Assembly: GCA_947170725.1 (NCBI GenBank)
Contig: CAMVUM010000021.1
Location: 1-55,368, forward strand
Origin: an uncultured Prevotella sp.
GTDB lineage: Bacteria; Bacteroidota; Bacteroidia; Bacteroidales; Bacteroidaceae
Direction: 5' to 3'
Length of the DNA: 55,368 nucleotides
Below, piece after piece: positions 53,058 through 55,368 of the stretch. Within the stretch, counting starts at the first letter, position 1. Each line of letters starts with the position of its first letter. Position numbers and translations under genes: made by a program. The notes beneath the pieces are model-generated. The model saw only the letters and a list, made by a program, of their open reading frames with translations, had not been told where the DNA came from and did no database searches.

Positions 53058-55368
53058 TTATTTTACAACAACCTTATTACCATTCACGATATACAGACCA
53101 GCTGCAACGGAAATTGAAGTCTCGCCGGCTGCAACAACTTCACTCTTCACAAGAGCGCCACCAGCCGTATAAACCTTAACAGCCTGAGCCTTGTCTGCAT
53201 TGACAGTGATGACACCGTTGCCACCCTTCACAGAGAACTTGTCAGCTGCCTTTTCTACTGATTCGATAGCCGTAACATCATTGTCGTTCTCATCCAGGAT
53301 GCCCAGCTTGTAGGATTTTGCAGAGCTTTCTGTAGGAATATATCCCTCTCTTCTCACATAAGCACGTGTAGGCAGGAAGCGGGTTTCGCCACTCATTCTC
53401 ACGAACTCGCCGTTCTGGAAACCATAGATTGAATAGCGGCCAGCCTCAAGTTCTGATGCACTCTGCTTCTTGAATGTTCCACAGAGAGAAGCGCCGACAC
53501 CTTCCATTGACTGCTCCAAAGCAGTTGTGCTTCCAGAACCGGTAGCAACGAAATCAACATTGTTCAAGTTGAAGACCTTACCGTTCACAGAGTTACCGAA
53601 CTGCAGGATGTAAGGCTGGTTTGCTTCCATTCCGTTAGAAACATACTTAAACCAGTATGTTCTATTATCGCCGTCCTCCTCAACCTTGTTGAACTGCAAG
53701 AGCTTGCCACCTTCGCCAATTACTGTTGCAAGCTTTGACTCACTTACAGCAAAAGGCAGACAGATTGTAGAAGCGTTTCCGGCAGCTACGTTGAATGTAC
53801 GGTCGTATGACACGGTTTCTGCATTGAATGACTCGTGGATATAAATAGCTGTTTCTGCAGAATTTGAAACTACTGCTTTCTTGCAGTTCCAGCTTGTGCC
53901 GTCAATAGTATAAACTACATTCTCTACTGCATCAGCTGCATCTACGTTAGCGAAAATATCTGTGGCAGCATCAGCATTAGTAACATAATAGAATGCACCG
54001 TTTCCTACTGTCCAGGCATTAGAGCTGTGGGTTGTGATTTCACCATTGGCACCGATATTCACAAGACGTCTTTCGCCGGCTTTTTTAGAATCTGAATATG
54101 CCTTAACTTCATAGAGTCTGTACTTGCTGTCCATGCTAACCTCTCCGGTCTTAACATTGACACCAAACTCTTTACGAAGATCGGCATTGTCATAGATGTT
54201 GCCGTAAGTTCCAACTATGTTACCGTCTACATCAGCTTCAGTTCCTTTGCTATTATAAACATTATATAAAGAACCAGAAACATTGACAATACTGTTCTTG
54301 ATAGTTCCTCTGTTAACACCGGTTGTGATCACACCACCTTTAACCTCTACATTAGAGATTTCTCCATCTACATTGTTGGTAGTAAGAAGATTACAACCGA
54401 TTAACTTAACGTTAGAGATTTTTCCATTGTTTGTTCCGAAAAGCGTATTGTTGCTACCGGTAACAGTATTGCCGGCACCATCAAACTTATAGTCTGCAGC
54501 CATGTCGCCCATTGTGAAGTTCGGGTCGCTGATAGCGATATTGGAACCCAACTTCAAGCTCTTATAGTTAATGCAGCCAGGGAAAGAGAAATCCGATTCT
54601 TTCTCTACTACATCAACATCTGTTTCTGTCTCGTTCCATGCAGCTGTCTTGATAATCCATTTTCCGCCATTGAGTGCCGCATTTATATAATTCTGCTTTG
54701 TTTCATTGGCTGCAAGCGCTGATTGAGCGTTAAGATAAAGATCGTTTTTCACTGTTTCCGTTACTACAACAGGCTCATTTTCTATCTGAATAGAATTAGA
54801 TGCAGACAGAAGTGCTGGCAAAACATCACCGTCAAGAACAGGATTATTTGTTACGGAACTAACAATTTCTTCATATTGACCATCCTTATCTTTTACATAA
54901 AAGACTATAGTCTTAATTTTAGAACCATTGGAAAAAAGTTTACTTTCTTCACTCCATGCATCATTTTCAGTCAACTCAACAACATCAATACTTGAATCAA
55001 CCACCTGATCAGGAGAATATACATATAATTTCAGTCCGCCGCCAAAATTACCTCCAGTATTAGCACGGCTTATTTTTAACTTAACAGAACCCGGATTTCC
55101 ATCATACACAACTTTATAAAATTCCGTTACAGCTTTTTTCTCGGCGTCACCTTTCTTATAATACTCCGTTTTAGTGGTTGTTTCTGTTGGCTTAAGGAGC
55201 ATAGCAGTATTAAGAAGACCGGAATACGAATTTTCAGTCTTCTGAAGGTCTGCTTGATACGTAGTGATTTTTGCAACAGAATCTTTCGCTGCCTGTAAAT
55301 CAGCAAAACTTCCAATTGTCTGTTGTGCATAACTATTGGCAGCACAGAAAGACAATGCAAGTCCACAT
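53058..55368 (-). CDS. Large secreted surface protein with C-terminal sorting tail, 5' end cut by the window
   Basis: The frame is open to the right edge, where CGLALSFCAANSYAQ reads as the end of a signal peptide, so only the first few residues are missing; about 770 residues are present. The middle (about 280-370) has beta-helix-like repeats (ISNVKLIGCNLLTTNNVDGE, ISNVEVKGGVITTGVNRGTI). The end (VKVYTAGGALVKSEVVAAGE, ISVAAGLYIVNGNKVVVK) resembles a type IX secretion sorting domain like that on the C10 protease. A Gly- and Asn-rich composition and no enzyme motif suggest an adhesin-like or binding role. An internal TTG near 55355 is a possible but unlikely start. Confidence 0.8.
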   Translation of the reverse strand, partial: CGLALSFCAANSYAQQTIGSFADLQAAKDSVAKITTYQADLQKTENSYSGLLNTAMLLKPTETTTKTEYYKKGDAEKKAVTEFYKVVYDGNPGSVKLKISRANTGGNFGGGLKLYVYSPDQVVDSSIDVVELTENDAWSEESKLFSNGSKIKTIVFYVKDKDGQYEEIVSSVTNNPVLDGDVLPALLSASNSIQIENEPVVVTETVKNDLYLNAQSALAANETKQNYINAALNGGKWIIKTAAWNETETDVDVVEKESDFSFPGCINYKSLKLGSNIAISDPNFTMGDMAADYKFDGAGNTVTGSNNTLFGTNNGKISNVKLIGCNLLTTNNVDGEISNVEVKGGVITTGVNRGTIKNSIVNVSGSLYNVYNSKGTEADVDGNIVGTYGNIYDNADLRKEFGVNVKTGEVSMDSKYRLYEVKAYSDSKKAGERRLVNIGANGEITTHSSNAWTVGNGAFYYVTNADAATDIFANVDAADAVENVVYTIDGTSWNCKKAVVSNSAETAIYIHESFNAETVSYDRTFNVAAGNASTICLPFAVSESKLATVIGEGGKLLQFNKVEEDGDNRTYWFKYVSNGMEANQPYILQFGNSVNGKVFNLNNVDFVATGSGSTTALEQSMEGVGASLCGTFKKQSASELEAGRYSIYGFQNGEFVRMSGETRFLPTRAYVRREGYIPTESSAKSYKLGILDENDNDVTAIESVEKAADKFSVKGGNGVITVNADKAQAVKVYTAGGALVKSEVVAAGETSISVAAGLYIVNGNKVVVK

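Overview
The window reads as a chromosomal segment of a Bacteroidales bacterium, most likely Prevotellaceae. The evidence is the recurrent Bacteroidota-type promoters (TTTG, about 20 bases, TAnnTTTG), a C10 (streptopain-like) protease and a large surface protein with sorting-type C-terminal tails, a TonB-dependent receptor with DUF5689 and OB-fold lipoproteins, a type B ribosomal protein L31, a UpxY-type antiterminator and a MobV-type mobilizable element. I saw no rRNA, tRNA or CRISPR array.

Layout. (1) 1-7.5 kb, minus strand, AT-rich: an operon of a UpxY/NusG-like gene broken by a frameshift, an unknown 150-aa protein, a 1327-aa superfamily 1 helicase and a PLD-like protein of at least 762 aa that runs off the left edge. 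It resembles a helicase-plus-PLD antiphage island. (2) 7.6-14.1 kb, minus strand: a decaying mobilizable element. Its MobV relaxase has three frameshifts and two stops, and its tyrosine integrase has a stop and two frame changes, but five internal genes are intact. (3) 14.5-30 kb: an exopolysaccharide locus with Wza-like exporter, Wzz, Wzx, Wzy, three glycosyltransferases, an acyltransferase and a WbsX-like protein. Convergent to these are a GH16 hydrolase and a wzi / lipoprotein / initiating sugar-phosphate transferase operon whose promoter carries a 16-base A tract. (4) 30-37 kb: a serine-rich secreted protein, a histidine phosphatase, a DUF308 membrane protein, a C10 protease, uridine kinase and a DNA glycosylase. 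(5) 36.7-44 kb: an EEP nuclease, a TonB-dependent receptor, DUF5689 and OB-fold lipoproteins and a lipoprotein nuclease. I read this as a possible extracellular nucleic-acid scavenging locus, adjacent to uridine kinase. (6) 44-49.2 kb: housekeeping genes (L31, glutathione peroxidase, thioredoxin reductase, HAD phosphatase, sodium:solute symporter), a probable structured small RNA, and a 50-bp inverted repeat overlapping the 3' end of trxB. (7) 49.4-52.7 kb, AT-rich: a RloA-like ATPase, a RloB-like gene broken by a stop and a frameshift, and an HNH-nuclease-like gene, read as a second defence island. (8) 52.8 kb to the right edge: a 63-aa peptide of unknown role and a large secreted surface protein.

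All the gene lesions I found fall in mobile or defence genes (upxY, mobV, integrase, rloB), while about 35 kb of core and EPS genes read cleanly. That pattern fits biological decay or phase variation better than uniformly poor sequence. Function assignments rest on motif reading only; no searches were run.
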